From Kocuria sp. (GTDB taxonomy: Bacteria > Actinomycetota > Actinomycetes > Actinomycetales > Micrococcaceae), in contig NZ_JAUNTS010000002.1 of NCBI RefSeq assembly GCF_030538595.1, forward strand, positions 62,001-126,000: a stretch of DNA of 64,000 nucleotides. Reading direction: 5' to 3'. Shown piece by piece: positions 38,709-48,002 of the stretch. The translations under genes were made by a program, and so were the position numbers. The stretch's first letter is position 1. Each line of letters starts with the position of its first letter. Below the pieces are notes generated by a model that saw only the letters and a list, made by a program, of their open reading frames with translations, did not search any database and was not told the DNA's origin.

Positions 38709-41118
38709 ACCCTTGCCCCAGGATTCCACTGACTCCGTCCCGGAAACCGGGGCGGAACAGTTGGAGCTGCTGGATCTTCCGGGTCCACGGAGGGGCGATT
38801 CCGGTACCGCTCGTGCTGGAAGTAAGAGTGGACAGGCGACTGCCCGCGGGGGAAACGCCGCTGCCCGTAGCGGACAGGCCGCTGCCCGCCGGGGACAGGC
38901 CAAAGCCGCGGGACACGATCACACCCCGGCCTATCTGGCCGAGGAGTTACCGGTTGCACGTGTGATCTTGGAAAGCCACGTCCCACATCTGGACCGTAGT
39001 TTTGACTACGGGGTGCCACGAGATCTGGCGGATCAGGCGCAGCCCGGTACACGAGTGAGAGTTCGCTTTGGCGGCCAGCAAATGATGGGTTGGCTCATTG
39101 AACGTGCAGTAGATTCGGAGGTTTCCAGGGATCGGTTGCAGCCTTTGCAGCGCGTCATTTCCGCATGTCCCGTGCTGACCCCGGAAACTCTGGAGGTGGC
39201 ACGGCTGGTGGCTGCACGCACGGCGGGGTTGGTCCCGGATGTCTTGCGGGCGGCCATTCCGCCCCGCGTGGCCGCCGTGGAGAAAGCCGCAGCCAAACCG
39301 GCGTCGTCTGATCAGCAGAAGACCACCGGTGAACTCACGGGGACCGGGGAACTTCTGGCCGCTGAGGAGCTGGAGTCCGGGGATGGCACCACAGCACGGG
39401 AGGCCACCGCAGCACGGGATGCCACCGGCCCGGACCCGGTAGGGGCTTTCGAGGACGTGGCCGAGCAAGAGGCCGCGGCACTGCGTTGGGCCGATTACCA
39501 CAACGGCACGGAGGTGTGGGACCACCTCAACGCGGACACCTCCGGTGCGGAAGCAGCACATCCTCCGGTGCGGGCTGTTCTGCAAGCCATGCCAGGGCAG
39601 CCAAAACACTCGTACCTGGACCTGGTGGCTCAGGCGATGGCGGCCACCCACCTCAGAGGACAGGGTGCGGTGGCCGTGGTCCCGGATGCCAAGACCCTGG
39701 ACCGTCTGCAGAGCGCTGTCCAGGCGTTGGTGAGCCCAGATGCGGTTGCGCGGTTGCACAGCGATGACAAACCAACACCGCGCTACCGGGCCTTCATGCA
39801 GGTCTTGCACGGACAACGGACCGTGGTTCTGGGCACAAGACCTGCGGTGTGGGCACCGGTACACAATCTCGGTTTGATCGTGGTGGTCAATGACTCGGAC
39901 TCGAACTTGGTGGAGCAGCGTGCCCCGTACCATCACGCGCGCGACGTTGCGCTGCTGCGCAGCGAGCACCAGGGCGTGGGGTTGATGTTCGCCTCCCACA
40001 CCGTGACCCCGGAGGCGCAACGCCTGGTGGACACAGGGTGGGCCACCGCGGTGTACCCCCACCGTGACGCCCTGCGGCGCAGGATGCCGCGCATTGTGGC
40101 CACCGCTGACTCCTGGTATGCCGGACGGGACTCCCTGGCTGGTCGGGCCCGTCTTCCGGAAACCGCCTTTCGCATTGCGCGCGAAGCCCTGGAACGTGGT
40201 CCCGTACTGGTGCAGGTGGCGCGTGCGGGCTACGTGCCCAGCATCGCTTGCGACCGCTGCCGGGCACCAGCGCGGTGCAGCGTGTGTGAAGGGCCGCTCA
40301 AAATCACCAACCACGGCGGGCTTCCGGTGTGTGGCTGGTGTTCTCGGGAGGCCTTGGCCTGGTCCTGCGCGGTGTGCTCGGGTACCCGCTGGCGCACAAC
40401 TGCGGTGGGCACTCACCGTACAGCGGAGGAACTGGGCAGGGCCTTTCCTCAGATCCCGGTGATCGCATCCTCCGGGGACCATGTTCGCCGCACGGTCACC
40501 TCCGAGCCGGCTCTGGTGGTGGCCACCCCGGGGGCCGAACCGTGGGCTGAGCGTGGCTACGCTGCCGCCTTGCTGCTGGATGGCGACCGCATGCTCTCGC
40601 GTCCCGGCTTGCGGGCTGAGGAAGAGACCCTGCACCGGTGGTTTGAGGCTTCCGCCTTGGTGCAGTCGGGCGCCACGGGCGGCACCGTGGTGGTCACTTC
40701 TGAACACGTTCAGGCGGTCAACACGCTCATCCGCTGGGATCCAGCCGGCCACGCCGTGCGTGAGCTGGGGGAGCGGCGTGCCCTGCAACTACCGCCCGCC
40801 GTGCGCTGTGCAGCCCTCACGGGCCCGGCGGCCGCACTGGGAGAGTTCATGCAACTGCTGAACGTGGAGCAACTGCAGCACGACGGCACCGAACGCGGCA
40901 TCCGGGTCATCGGCCCCGCCCCCCTGGGGGACAGCGGGGTGGGAGACAGCGGGATGGGGAACAGCGGGACCGAGCAGGATCATCGCACCCTGCTGTTCTT
41001 TCCCTATGCACTGGCCGCGGAGGTGACCGGGAGGCTGCGCTCAGCGCGCGCGGAAGCCTCTGCACTGCGGCGTTTTGCCCCGGTCAACGTGCGCTGTGAT
41101 GTAGCGGATCTCCTGTGA
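38701..41118 (+). CDS. priA: Primosomal protein N' (PriA), helicase motifs degenerate
   Basis: PriA recognises forked DNA to restart replication. The 805-residue protein has a low-complexity Ala/Gly/Gln/Arg start (about 35-75). The PriA DNA-binding domain follows (about 80-190: [21 protein letters not shown]). In the helicase region, the Walker A position reads [13 protein letters not shown] with no GKT, and the DEEH box is [25 protein letters not shown]. Eight cysteines (CDRC, CSVC, CGWC, CAVC, about 517-562) keep the zinc sites. Loss of the ATPase motifs is the known actinobacterial condition, so the protein is probably a fork-binding loader without helicase activity. A GDSG/GNSG repeat lies near residue 745. 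Confidence 0.9.
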   Translation: MPEPLPQDSTDSVPETGAEQLELLDLPGPRRGDSGTARAGSKSGQATARGGNAAARSGQAAARRGQAKAAGHDHTPAYLAEELPVARVILESHVPHLDRSFDYGVPRDLADQAQPGTRVRVRFGGQQMMGWLIERAVDSEVSRDRLQPLQRVISACPVLTPETLEVARLVAARTAGLVPDVLRAAIPPRVAAVEKAAAKPASSDQQKTTGELTGTGELLAAEELESGDGTTAREATAARDATGPDPVGAFEDVAEQEAAALRWADYHNGTEVWDHLNADTSGAEAAHPPVRAVLQAMPGQPKHSYLDLVAQAMAATHLRGQGAVAVVPDAKTLDRLQSAVQALVSPDAVARLHSDDKPTPRYRAFMQVLHGQRTVVLGTRPAVWAPVHNLGLIVVVNDSDSNLVEQRAPYHHARDVALLRSEHQGVGLMFASHTVTPEAQRLVDTGWATAVYPHRDALRRRMPRIVATADSWYAGRDSLAGRARLPETAFRIAREALERGPVLVQVARAGYVPSIACDRCRAPARCSVCEGPLKITNHGGLPVCGWCSREALAWSCAVCSGTRWRTTAVGTHRTAEELGRAFPQIPVIASSGDHVRRTVTSEPALVVATPGAEPWAERGYAAALLLDGDRMLSRPGLRAEEETLHRWFEASALVQSGATGGTVVVTSEHVQAVNTLIRWDPAGHAVRELGERRALQLPPAVRCAALTGPAAALGEFMQLLNVEQLQHDGTERGIRVIGPAPLGDSGVGDSGMGNSGTEQDHRTLLFFPYALAAEVTGRLRSARAEASALRRFAPVNVRCDVADLL

Positions 41119-41125
41119 GGCGCCG

Positions 41126-42271
41126 CTATTTTTGGGCGCGGAGGCGGTGGTGGCGCACGGCGTCCACCGCGGCCAGCAGCTCCCGCGCGGAGGCCTCCCA
41201 GGACGAGCGCCGAGCCACGACCAAGCCCCGTTGGATCATGCCCCAACTGACGTTGGGGTCCTCCAACTCTCGAACCGCAGCGGCAAACCCCGGTGCGTCC
41301 CCCACCTGAACGTAGCGGGCGGCATCACCTGCCACTTCGCGGAAAATTTCCGTATCGGAACAGACCACCGGGGTGCCGGCGCTGAGGGCTTCCATCAGGG
41401 GTAGCCCGTAACCCTCAGCCCTGGAGGCATGTACCAAAGCGGTGGCTTCGCCGAGCAAACGACGGTAGGTGGGGTCATCCACGCCGTCGTGAAAAATCAC
41501 CCGTGCTGACGGTGCCAGGGCACTCAGTTGGCGACGGCGCTCGGGGGTGATCCGGGAGGCCAGATGCAGTGTGTGATCAGGTAGCAGCGCTGCCATGCGC
41601 AGCAGAGTCTCCACGTCCTTGTACGGCATGAAGGACCCCATGTAGAGCAGGTTGCGCTCGGCGGACTGACTGCGCTCTTGAAAGCGTTGCCGGGCCATCT
41701 CGATGGAGAGAACTTCCGCGGCATCCGCAGCATTGGGCACCACGTGAACCGGCCGCTTGGTCAGCCTGCGTTCACGGATGAGCCGGGCGGAGGTTTCTGA
41801 GACCGTGGCCACGGCATCCGCACGGTTGAGGGCCAGTTGCTGGGGCAGCACGCTCTTGTGAAAAAGTCGCCATCCCGCCCGTACAGGCGCCGGCAGATCG
41901 GCGGGCGGGGTGGGGTGGTCATAGTAAATGAGATCGTGCAAGGTCAAGATCAAACCGAACCGGCGCCGGAGGGCACCCATGGTTTGCATGGGGGAGAACA
42001 CCACGTCCGGTCTCTGTCGATTCAACACCTGACCGGTCACCACCTCCTTGACAGACACCGGATCTGGCCCCAGGAACCACGGCCACTGCGGCAGTTTGTC
42101 CAGTTGCCGGGGGTCGGAGACCATCAACCGCACTTCCAGGTCTGGCCGGGAATCCGCAATGGCAGCCAATCCGTGACTGAGGCCGGTGATGTAGCGGGAA
42201 ATACCGTCGTGTGCTCCCACCCGTACGTACCGGGCATCAAGCACCAAACGCGTGAAATCGGTGGCGGCCAC
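41126..42271 (-). CDS. GT-B fold glycosyltransferase (group 1 / GT4 type)
   Basis: The 381-residue protein has the GT4 layout. An N-terminal half holds VLDARYVRVGAHDGISRYITGL and LTLHDLIYYDHP. A C-terminal half has VPNAADAAEV, LLYMGSFMPYKDVETLLRMAALL (about 210-233), VIFHDGVDDPTYRRLLGEATALVHASRAEGYGLPLMEALSAGTPVVCSD (about 265-315). The E-x7-E motif of retaining transferases reads EGYGLPLMEA. The donor and acceptor are unknown; sugar transfer to a lipid or cell-wall glycan is plausible. It follows the alpha/beta hydrolase by five bases, so both are co-transcribed, and it meets priA tail-to-tail. Confidence 0.88.
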   Translation of the reverse strand: MAATDFTRLVLDARYVRVGAHDGISRYITGLSHGLAAIADSRPDLEVRLMVSDPRQLDKLPQWPWFLGPDPVSVKEVVTGQVLNRQRPDVVFSPMQTMGALRRRFGLILTLHDLIYYDHPTPPADLPAPVRAGWRLFHKSVLPQQLALNRADAVATVSETSARLIRERRLTKRPVHVVPNAADAAEVLSIEMARQRFQERSQSAERNLLYMGSFMPYKDVETLLRMAALLPDHTLHLASRITPERRRQLSALAPSARVIFHDGVDDPTYRRLLGEATALVHASRAEGYGLPLMEALSAGTPVVCSDTEIFREVAGDAARYVQVGDAPGFAAAVRELEDPNVSWGMIQRGLVVARRSSWEASARELLAAVDAVRHHRLRAQK

Positions 42272-42276
42272 CGGGT

Positions 42277-43296
42277 TCAGTGTCCTTTCCGGCGTTTGAC
42301 CACGGGTAGCAACTGAGTCAGCTGGGACGTATTGGGTGTGGCGGTGTCCAGGCTGGGCAGATGATCGTGAATCTCCACGGGCTCCGGTGCAGGCCCGGTC
42401 AAGAAGTCATCCACCAGATGCGCTACTTCAGTGGCTTTTTCGTAGTGAATCAGGTGACCTGTCTCCGGGAAGTCTTCGTGGCGACGTCGTGGAATCCAGG
42501 CGGCCATTCGCCGCTGAGATTCGGGGGAGCCCATGGGGTCCTTACCGCCGGTGATCATCAGCACGGGCATGGACAGAACGGGAGCCACCTCAGCCACGGT
42601 GCCCTCCGTGGAGGCCCGGTAGGCCTCCTGGATCACGCGATTCTGCGCGTAACTGCCAAAATAGGCGCGGTGTTGCAGCAGGATGTATTCACGAATGTCC
42701 GGGTCATCCGTGGTGGTCATTTCCCGGCTCATCACATCCGTGGCGGCATTGCTGCGCAGCAGCTTGTCTCCCAACCCGAACGGCAATTTGGCCCCCAGCG
42801 AGTAATACGCGTCTGCGATGGAGGAAGCCACGGCGTTGTCCGAGGTCAGCGCCGGTTGGCTGATGGGATTGATCAGAATCAACCGCTGCACCATGTGCGG
42901 GTGCTCAGCGGCCAGGTGTGCGGCAATCACGGAGCCAAAGGAGTGGCCCAGTAGGGCAAGGCCGTGATCGGCCTGCGGGTTCACCGCACCGTCCGTCAAC
43001 CGTTCAATGAACTGGCGCAGGAACCGAACATAGTTGTTCACATTGTGCAGGCTGTCCGTCCCATGACCTTCCGGAAAAGGTTCCGAAAGCCCAAATCCGG
43101 GCAGATCAGGAATGACCACGTGATAACGGTCACGTAAAGCATCCGCTATCAATTGCAGCCCGTGGTGATCACCGCGGAAACCGTGGACCATGACCAGTAG
43201 GGGCTTGCGGCGGGTGTCGACGTCGTAAAACCAGTACCGGACCTTGTAGCCGTCCAGGCGCATACTGCGGCGTTCGGCTCGCGGATTCTCCAGCAT
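42277..43296 (-). CDS. Alpha/beta hydrolase
   Basis: The 339-residue protein has a complete alpha/beta-hydrolase core: the oxyanion segment MVHGFRGDHHGLQ (about 36), VVIPDLPGFGLSEP, the nucleophile elbow LLGHSFGSVIAAHLA (Ser about 120), the acid GGKDPMGSP and the catalytic His in ETGHLIHYEKA (about 283). No signal peptide is seen, so it is probably cytosolic. The substrate is unknown. The last 45 residues look unstructured. It is first in a two-gene operon with the glycosyltransferase, and a -10 TAAACT (minus strand, 43361-43366) gives a leader of about 58 bases. Confidence 0.88.
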   Translation of the reverse strand: MLENPRAERRSMRLDGYKVRYWFYDVDTRRKPLLVMVHGFRGDHHGLQLIADALRDRYHVVIPDLPGFGLSEPFPEGHGTDSLHNVNNYVRFLRQFIERLTDGAVNPQADHGLALLGHSFGSVIAAHLAAEHPHMVQRLILINPISQPALTSDNAVASSIADAYYSLGAKLPFGLGDKLLRSNAATDVMSREMTTTDDPDIREYILLQHRAYFGSYAQNRVIQEAYRASTEGTVAEVAPVLSMPVLMITGGKDPMGSPESQRRMAAWIPRRRHEDFPETGHLIHYEKATEVAHLVDDFLTGPAPEPVEIHDHLPSLDTATPNTSQLTQLLPVVKRRKGH

Positions 43297-43360
43297 GGAT
43301 TCCTTTCACGTTCACGTGGCGTATGAGTCCGCCCGTCCTGATGGGCAGGCGGTCAATCAC

Positions 43361-43366
43361 AGTTTA
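43361..43366 (-). promoter_or_regulatory. -10 element of the hydrolase-glycosyltransferase operon
   Basis: TAAACT on the minus strand, 65 bases before the hydrolase ATG, in the divergent gap with leuS. No clear -35. Confidence 0.4.
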
Positions 43367-43421
43367 GGGACGCGGGCTGAATGGGTGCTGGGCGCGGGCC
43401 ATGGCGTGGGCGTGTCCGGGC

Positions 43422-43427
43422 TAGAAT
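43422..43427 (+). promoter_or_regulatory. -10 element of leuS
   Basis: TAGAAT fits TANNNT well and gives a start near 43434 and a leader of about 33 bases before the GTG. This is too short for a T-box riboswitch. Confidence 0.5.
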
Positions 43428-43466
43428 GGCGCGGTCTGAACAACGCACAGCTTGAAGGCGAGGCAC

Positions 43467-45983
43467 GTGAGCACGCAGCAGGAGACCACCGGTACCGATT
43501 CCACCGCGGCGGAGACCCCCCAGGTGTGGAACGCCTCCGAGCTTGAAACGCGATGGGCCGGGTGGTGGGAGCGCCAGGGGGTGTTCCGTCCCGTGGATGA
43601 TGGCTCCAAGCCGCGGCGCTACGTGCTGGACATGTTCCCCTACCCCTCCGGTGACCTGCACATGGGGCATGCGGAAGCATTTGCCATGGGAGATGTGGTG
43701 GCCCGCTACTGGCACCTGCGCGGATTTGACGTCCTCCATCCCATCGGCTGGGACTCATTCGGTCTGCCCGCAGAAAATGCTGCCATCAAGCGCAACGTCC
43801 ACCCCGCGGAGTGGACCTACAAAAACATTGAAACGCAGAAGGCTTCCTTCAAGCGTTACGGCATTGCCGTGGACTGGGATCGTGAACTGCACACCTCAGA
43901 TCCGCAGTATTACCGCTGGACCCAGTGGCTCTTCTTGCAGTTTTACAAACGGGGCCTGGCCTACCGCAAGAATTCCCCGGTGAATTGGTGCCCCAAAGAT
44001 CAGACGGTTCTTGCCAATGAACAAGTGGTGGACGGCGCCTGCGAACGCTGCCACACACCCGTGACCAAAAAGGCACTGAATCAGTGGTATTTCCGCATCA
44101 CGGATTACGCGGATCGTCTCCTGGAAGACATGGGCCAGTTGGAGGGCAAATGGCCCGAGCGTGTTCTGGCCATGCAGCGCAACTGGATCGGCCGGTCTCA
44201 GGGTGCTCACGTGACCTTTGCCATCGACGACGCCCCGGGCTCGGCCGGAGCGCGCGATGTCACCGTGTTCACCACCCGCCCGGACACCCTGTACGGCGCC
44301 ACGTTTTTTGTGGTGGCCGCTGATTCTGATCTGGCTCAAGAGCTGGTCACGCCGGAGCAATCCGATCAACTGCGCGATTATCGGGAACAGGTCAAGGCGC
44401 TGTCCGATATTGAGCGGCAATCCACGGACCGGGAAAAGACCGGCGTGTTCCTGGGCCGCCATGCCGTGAACCCGTTGAACGGGGAGAAGCTGCCCGTGTG
44501 GGCTGCTGACTATGTTTTGGCGGATTACGGCACGGGCGCCATCATGGCCGTGCCGGCTCATGATCAACGCGACTTGGATTTTGCACGCACGTTCAACATC
44601 CCAGTGCGCGCGGTGCTGGACACCGGAGAAGATGATCCCGCCGTCAGTGGTGTGGCCACCAGCGGTGAGGGCACGCTGATCAACTCCGGGCCGCTGGATG
44701 GATTGGCCAAGGCTGAGGCCATCACCAAAGCCATTGAGTTGATTGAACAGGCCGGTACGGGAGAAGCCACGATCAATTACCGCCTGCGGGACTGGTTGCT
44801 CTCCCGGCAGCGGTTCTGGGGCGCCCCCATCCCCGTCATTCACTGCCCGGAATGCGGTGAGGTTCCCGTCCCGGAGGACCAGTTGCCGGTGCGTCTGCCG
44901 GATGACTTGCGCGGTGAGCAACTGGCGCCCAAGGGCCAGTCCCCGCTGGCTGCTGCCACGGACTGGGTCAATGTGAGCTGCCCCTCCTGCGGCGGTGCGG
45001 CCACCCGGGACACGGACACCATGGACACGTTCGTGGATTCCTCCTGGTATTTCCTGCGCTACGTGTCACCCCAGGACGATGATGCGGCCTTTGACCCGGA
45101 GGCAATCCGCCGGTGGGGTCAGGTGGATCAGTACGTGGGTGGTGTGGAACATGCCATCCTGCACCTGCTCTACGCACGGTTCTTCACCAAAGTGCTCTTT
45201 GACCTCGGTTTGATCGACCACACGGAGCCCTTTGAGCGATTGCTCAATCAGGGCCAGGTGCTCAACGGCGGCAAAGCCATGTCCAAATCCTTGGGCAACG
45301 GAGTTGACCTTGGTGAACAGCTGGATGAGTTCGGTGTTGACGCCGTACGGCTCACCATGGTTTTTGCCTCCCCGCCGGAGGACGACGTCGACTGGGCCGA
45401 TGTTTCCCCCGCTGGTGCCCAGAAGTTCTTGGCGCGGGCGTGGCGTCTGGCGCAGGACGTCACCTCGGCCCCCGGTACGGATGCCACCACCGGCGCGGTG
45501 GACGTGCGGCAGGCCACGCACCGTGCGGTGGCGGACGCGGCGTCGTCGTTGGAGAACCACAAATTCAATGTGGTGATCGCCAAGACCATGGAGCTGGTCA
45601 ATGTGTTGCGCAAGGCCATTGACTCCGGTGCCGGGCCCGCTGATCCAGCGGTACGGGAAGGGGTGGAGGCTGTGGCCATTCTGCTCTCCCTGGTGGCCCC
45701 CTATACTGCGGAGGACATGTGGCACAGCCTGGGACATGACGACGCCGTGCTGCGGGCGGGGTGGCCCGCGGTGGAGGAGGCCCTGCTGGTGGATGACACC
45801 ATCACGGCCGTGGTGCAGATCAAGGGCAAGGTCAAAGATCGCCTTGAAGTTCCCGTGGACATCACCGAAGTAGAACTGGAACAGCGCGCGCTGGCCTCTC
45901 CCGTGATTCAGGATCTGATCGGGGACGCTCCCGTTCGCAAGGTGATCGTTCGCGCCCCCAAACTGGTCAACCTTGTGATCTGA
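43467..45983 (+). CDS. leuS: Leucyl-tRNA synthetase
   Basis: LeuS charges tRNA-Leu. The 838-residue class I enzyme has the HIGH motif as [15 protein letters not shown] (about 56-70), a zinc-type segment with [23 protein letters not shown], and the CP1 editing domain with [17 protein letters not shown] (about 264). A second Cys pair (CPECG and CPSCGG, about 455-510) precedes the KMSKS motif as [12 protein letters not shown] (about 605). It ends [14 protein letters not shown] as expected. The GTG at 43467 is preceded by GAAGGCGAGG; a start five codons earlier is possible but overlaps that site. It is divergent from the hydrolase gene. Confidence 0.97.
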   Translation: MSTQQETTGTDSTAAETPQVWNASELETRWAGWWERQGVFRPVDDGSKPRRYVLDMFPYPSGDLHMGHAEAFAMGDVVARYWHLRGFDVLHPIGWDSFGLPAENAAIKRNVHPAEWTYKNIETQKASFKRYGIAVDWDRELHTSDPQYYRWTQWLFLQFYKRGLAYRKNSPVNWCPKDQTVLANEQVVDGACERCHTPVTKKALNQWYFRITDYADRLLEDMGQLEGKWPERVLAMQRNWIGRSQGAHVTFAIDDAPGSAGARDVTVFTTRPDTLYGATFFVVAADSDLAQELVTPEQSDQLRDYREQVKALSDIERQSTDREKTGVFLGRHAVNPLNGEKLPVWAADYVLADYGTGAIMAVPAHDQRDLDFARTFNIPVRAVLDTGEDDPAVSGVATSGEGTLINSGPLDGLAKAEAITKAIELIEQAGTGEATINYRLRDWLLSRQRFWGAPIPVIHCPECGEVPVPEDQLPVRLPDDLRGEQLAPKGQSPLAAATDWVNVSCPSCGGAATRDTDTMDTFVDSSWYFLRYVSPQDDDAAFDPEAIRRWGQVDQYVGGVEHAILHLLYARFFTKVLFDLGLIDHTEPFERLLNQGQVLNGGKAMSKSLGNGVDLGEQLDEFGVDAVRLTMVFASPPEDDVDWADVSPAGAQKFLARAWRLAQDVTSAPGTDATTGAVDVRQATHRAVADAASSLENHKFNVVIAKTMELVNVLRKAIDSGAGPADPAVREGVEAVAILLSLVAPYTAEDMWHSLGHDDAVLRAGWPAVEEALLVDDTITAVVQIKGKVKDRLEVPVDITEVELEQRALASPVIQDLIGDAPVRKVIVRAPKLVNLVI

Positions 45984-45992
45984 GGTGCCGGC

Positions 45993-46979
45993 ATGAGGCA
46001 GTCTGGGGCACGGCCGAGCGGCGGTGATGGGATGCGGCGAATTGCCGTGGTCACTGACGACGCCGCCGCCTTGCCCCCGGAATGGCTCTCCGATGATCCC
46101 ACCGGTGCCACGTCACCATCTGGCCTGACTGTGGTCGGCATGCCGGTTGTGGTGGACGATCAAATCTTTGCTCCCGTGGCCAACTCACGGGAACCGGATC
46201 TGTCCCGGTCCCTCCTGGTGGCTCTGGCGGAGGGACGCCGGGTCAGTACCTCCCGGCCATCACCGGGGCAGTTCCGGCGGGCCTATCAGGACTTGGCAGA
46301 TGAGGGCTATGAAGGCATTGTCTCTGTGCACCTCTCCGCCGAACTGTCCGGAACAGTGTCCTCGGCGCGGATAGCGCGGCAGGGCATCCCCATCCCGGTC
46401 ACGGTGGTTGACACCCGCACGGTGGCCATGGCGCAGGGCTACGCGGTGATGGCTGCCTGGGCCGCGGCAGGTGAGGGCGGCGACATGGCTGCTGTGGCAG
46501 CTGCGGCCCATCAGGCGGGTGCGCATCACGTGTTTTTGTATGTGCCGTCACTGGACCAGCTCAAACGGGGCGGGCGGCTGGCGCCGTCGGTGGCGCGTCT
46601 GGGTTCCATGCTGCAGATCAAGCCACTGTTGACGGTTCAGGACGGACGATTGACGGTGGCTGAAATGCCGCGTACCGCTGTCAAGGCTGTGGCTCGCTTC
46701 AGGGCGCTGGTGGGTGGGTCTCTGGAGCAGGCCATGGCTGCGCCTGTGTTCGCAGCGGAGACCCATGAGGGTGGATCGGGCCAGCCCGATCTGGTGGTGC
46801 ATCATTTGGCGGACCCAGATTCGGCCCACGATCTGGCTGAGCACCTGATCGAGCGTTATGCACCGCAAGCCACAGCCCGGGTGGTGGAGATCCCGCCCGT
46901 TCTGGCAGCACACGTGGGCATAGGGGTGCGAGCAGCCGTGGTCCGTCACCGCGCCGCGGTGCCTCCACAGCCGCGCTGA
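45993..46979 (+). CDS. DegV family fatty-acid-binding protein
   Basis: The 328-residue protein is of the DegV (FakB-like) family, which binds fatty acids for phosphorylation by FakA kinases. Features are the start RIAVVTDDAAALPPEW, VSTSRPSPGQF (about 88-98, the conserved TSxPSxxxF), the SVHLSAELSGTVSSARIA block (about 114-131), VDTRTVAMAQGY and LKRGGRLAPSVARLGSMLQIKPLL (about 190-213). The ATG at 45993 has GAGGTG upstream; the ATG at 46032 nearer the conserved core is an alternative. No fakA kinase gene is adjacent, so the partner is unknown. It follows leuS by nine bases. Confidence 0.9.
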   Translation: MRQSGARPSGGDGMRRIAVVTDDAAALPPEWLSDDPTGATSPSGLTVVGMPVVVDDQIFAPVANSREPDLSRSLLVALAEGRRVSTSRPSPGQFRRAYQDLADEGYEGIVSVHLSAELSGTVSSARIARQGIPIPVTVVDTRTVAMAQGYAVMAAWAAAGEGGDMAAVAAAAHQAGAHHVFLYVPSLDQLKRGGRLAPSVARLGSMLQIKPLLTVQDGRLTVAEMPRTAVKAVARFRALVGGSLEQAMAAPVFAAETHEGGSGQPDLVVHHLADPDSAHDLAEHLIERYAPQATARVVEIPPVLAAHVGIGVRAAVVRHRAAVPPQPR

Positions 46980-47060
46980 CATTCCGGTGAGGCGGGAGAC
47001 GGCATCCACAACGTGAGTTTGACCTGCTGAGAGCTGGCGGCGTGGTGCAACGCTTGCGCC

Positions 47061-48002
47061 ATGAGCCCTGTGAGCCATCGCGGTAGACGTCGTTTGGACC
47101 CGGATGAACCGGTGGAGCGGCTGCGTGGGCTCCTGGAGGCTGAAGCTGCGGAAACAGGAGAGGAACCGGCGCAGCCCCCCTCACAAGACCACTCTGCCTG
47201 GCGGGCCCCGGTGCGGTGGCGACTTCCGTGGGCGGCTGTGGTCTTGGTGGTGGTGGCCATGGGGGCGGTGGCGTTGAGTGTGCTGTGGCCAAACTCTGAA
47301 GGGGCCACGGACCACAATTCCGCCGCGGTGGCCTCCGTGGGGGTGGGCTCGCCGGGCGACTCCCAGAGTGGTTCTGCTGTGGGTTCAGTCACTGAATCCT
47401 CCGCAGATCCACCGCAGTCAGGCCCAGCACAGTCAGACCGCGTGCAGGAGCACGGCGCCGCCTCCGGTGGGGCTTCCACCACCCCGGAAACAGTGTTTGT
47501 GCACGTGGTGGGCCAGGTTCAGCGGCCCGGGGTGGTTTCCGTTCCCGGGGACGGTCGGGTTCAGGACGCCGTTGAAGCCGCGGGCGGCCTGACCCCCGGC
47601 GCAGTGGTGGATCACGTGAACTTGGCAGCGCCGGTCTCTGACGGTGCCCAGATACTGATTCCCGACGCCGAAGGTGACCGCCAACTGGCCCAGTCCGGAC
47701 CGGGACCAGGGCAGCCGGTCACGCCCGCAGACAGTCCGGTCAATTCGGCACAGGCTGGTGCAGGACGAGGAAGCCCTGACGGCGGGGGCAGTGCAGGTGT
47801 TGCAGGGACCGGTCTGATCAACCTGAACACCGCCACGGTCACCGAATTGCAGACCTTGCCCCGGGTGGGCCCGGTGATGGCGCAGCGGATCATTGACCAC
47901 AGGGAGCAGGTTGGTGGCTTCCGCAGCGTGGCTGAATTGGATGATGTCCCAGGTATTGGGCCCGCCATGCTCTCCGCGTTGACACCGTTGGTCACGGTAT
48001 GA
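47061..48002 (+). CDS. comEA: ComEA-like DNA-binding competence protein
   Basis: The 313-residue membrane-anchored protein probably binds incoming DNA outside the membrane. It has a charged start, one membrane helix (about 54-76: LPWAAVVLVVVAMGAVALSVLW), a long Ser/Gly-rich linker, an SLBB domain (about 145-205: VFVHVVGQVQRPGVVSVPGDGRVQDAVEAAGG) and a C-terminal helix-hairpin-helix pair (about 252-312: INLNTATVTELQTLPRVGPVMAQRIIDHR). It overlaps comEC by four bases (ATGA). No pilin genes are in the window, so natural competence is not proven. Confidence 0.93.
   Translation: MSPVSHRGRRRLDPDEPVERLRGLLEAEAAETGEEPAQPPSQDHSAWRAPVRWRLPWAAVVLVVVAMGAVALSVLWPNSEGATDHNSAAVASVGVGSPGDSQSGSAVGSVTESSADPPQSGPAQSDRVQEHGAASGGASTTPETVFVHVVGQVQRPGVVSVPGDGRVQDAVEAAGGLTPGAVVDHVNLAAPVSDGAQILIPDAEGDRQLAQSGPGPGQPVTPADSPVNSAQAGAGRGSPDGGGSAGVAGTGLINLNTATVTELQTLPRVGPVMAQRIIDHREQVGGFRSVAELDDVPGIGPAMLSALTPLVTV

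Noticed and set aside
43297-43466. Possible T-box riboswitch before leuS
   Set aside because: The predicted leader is only about 33 bases and no T-box sequence or specifier hairpin is seen.
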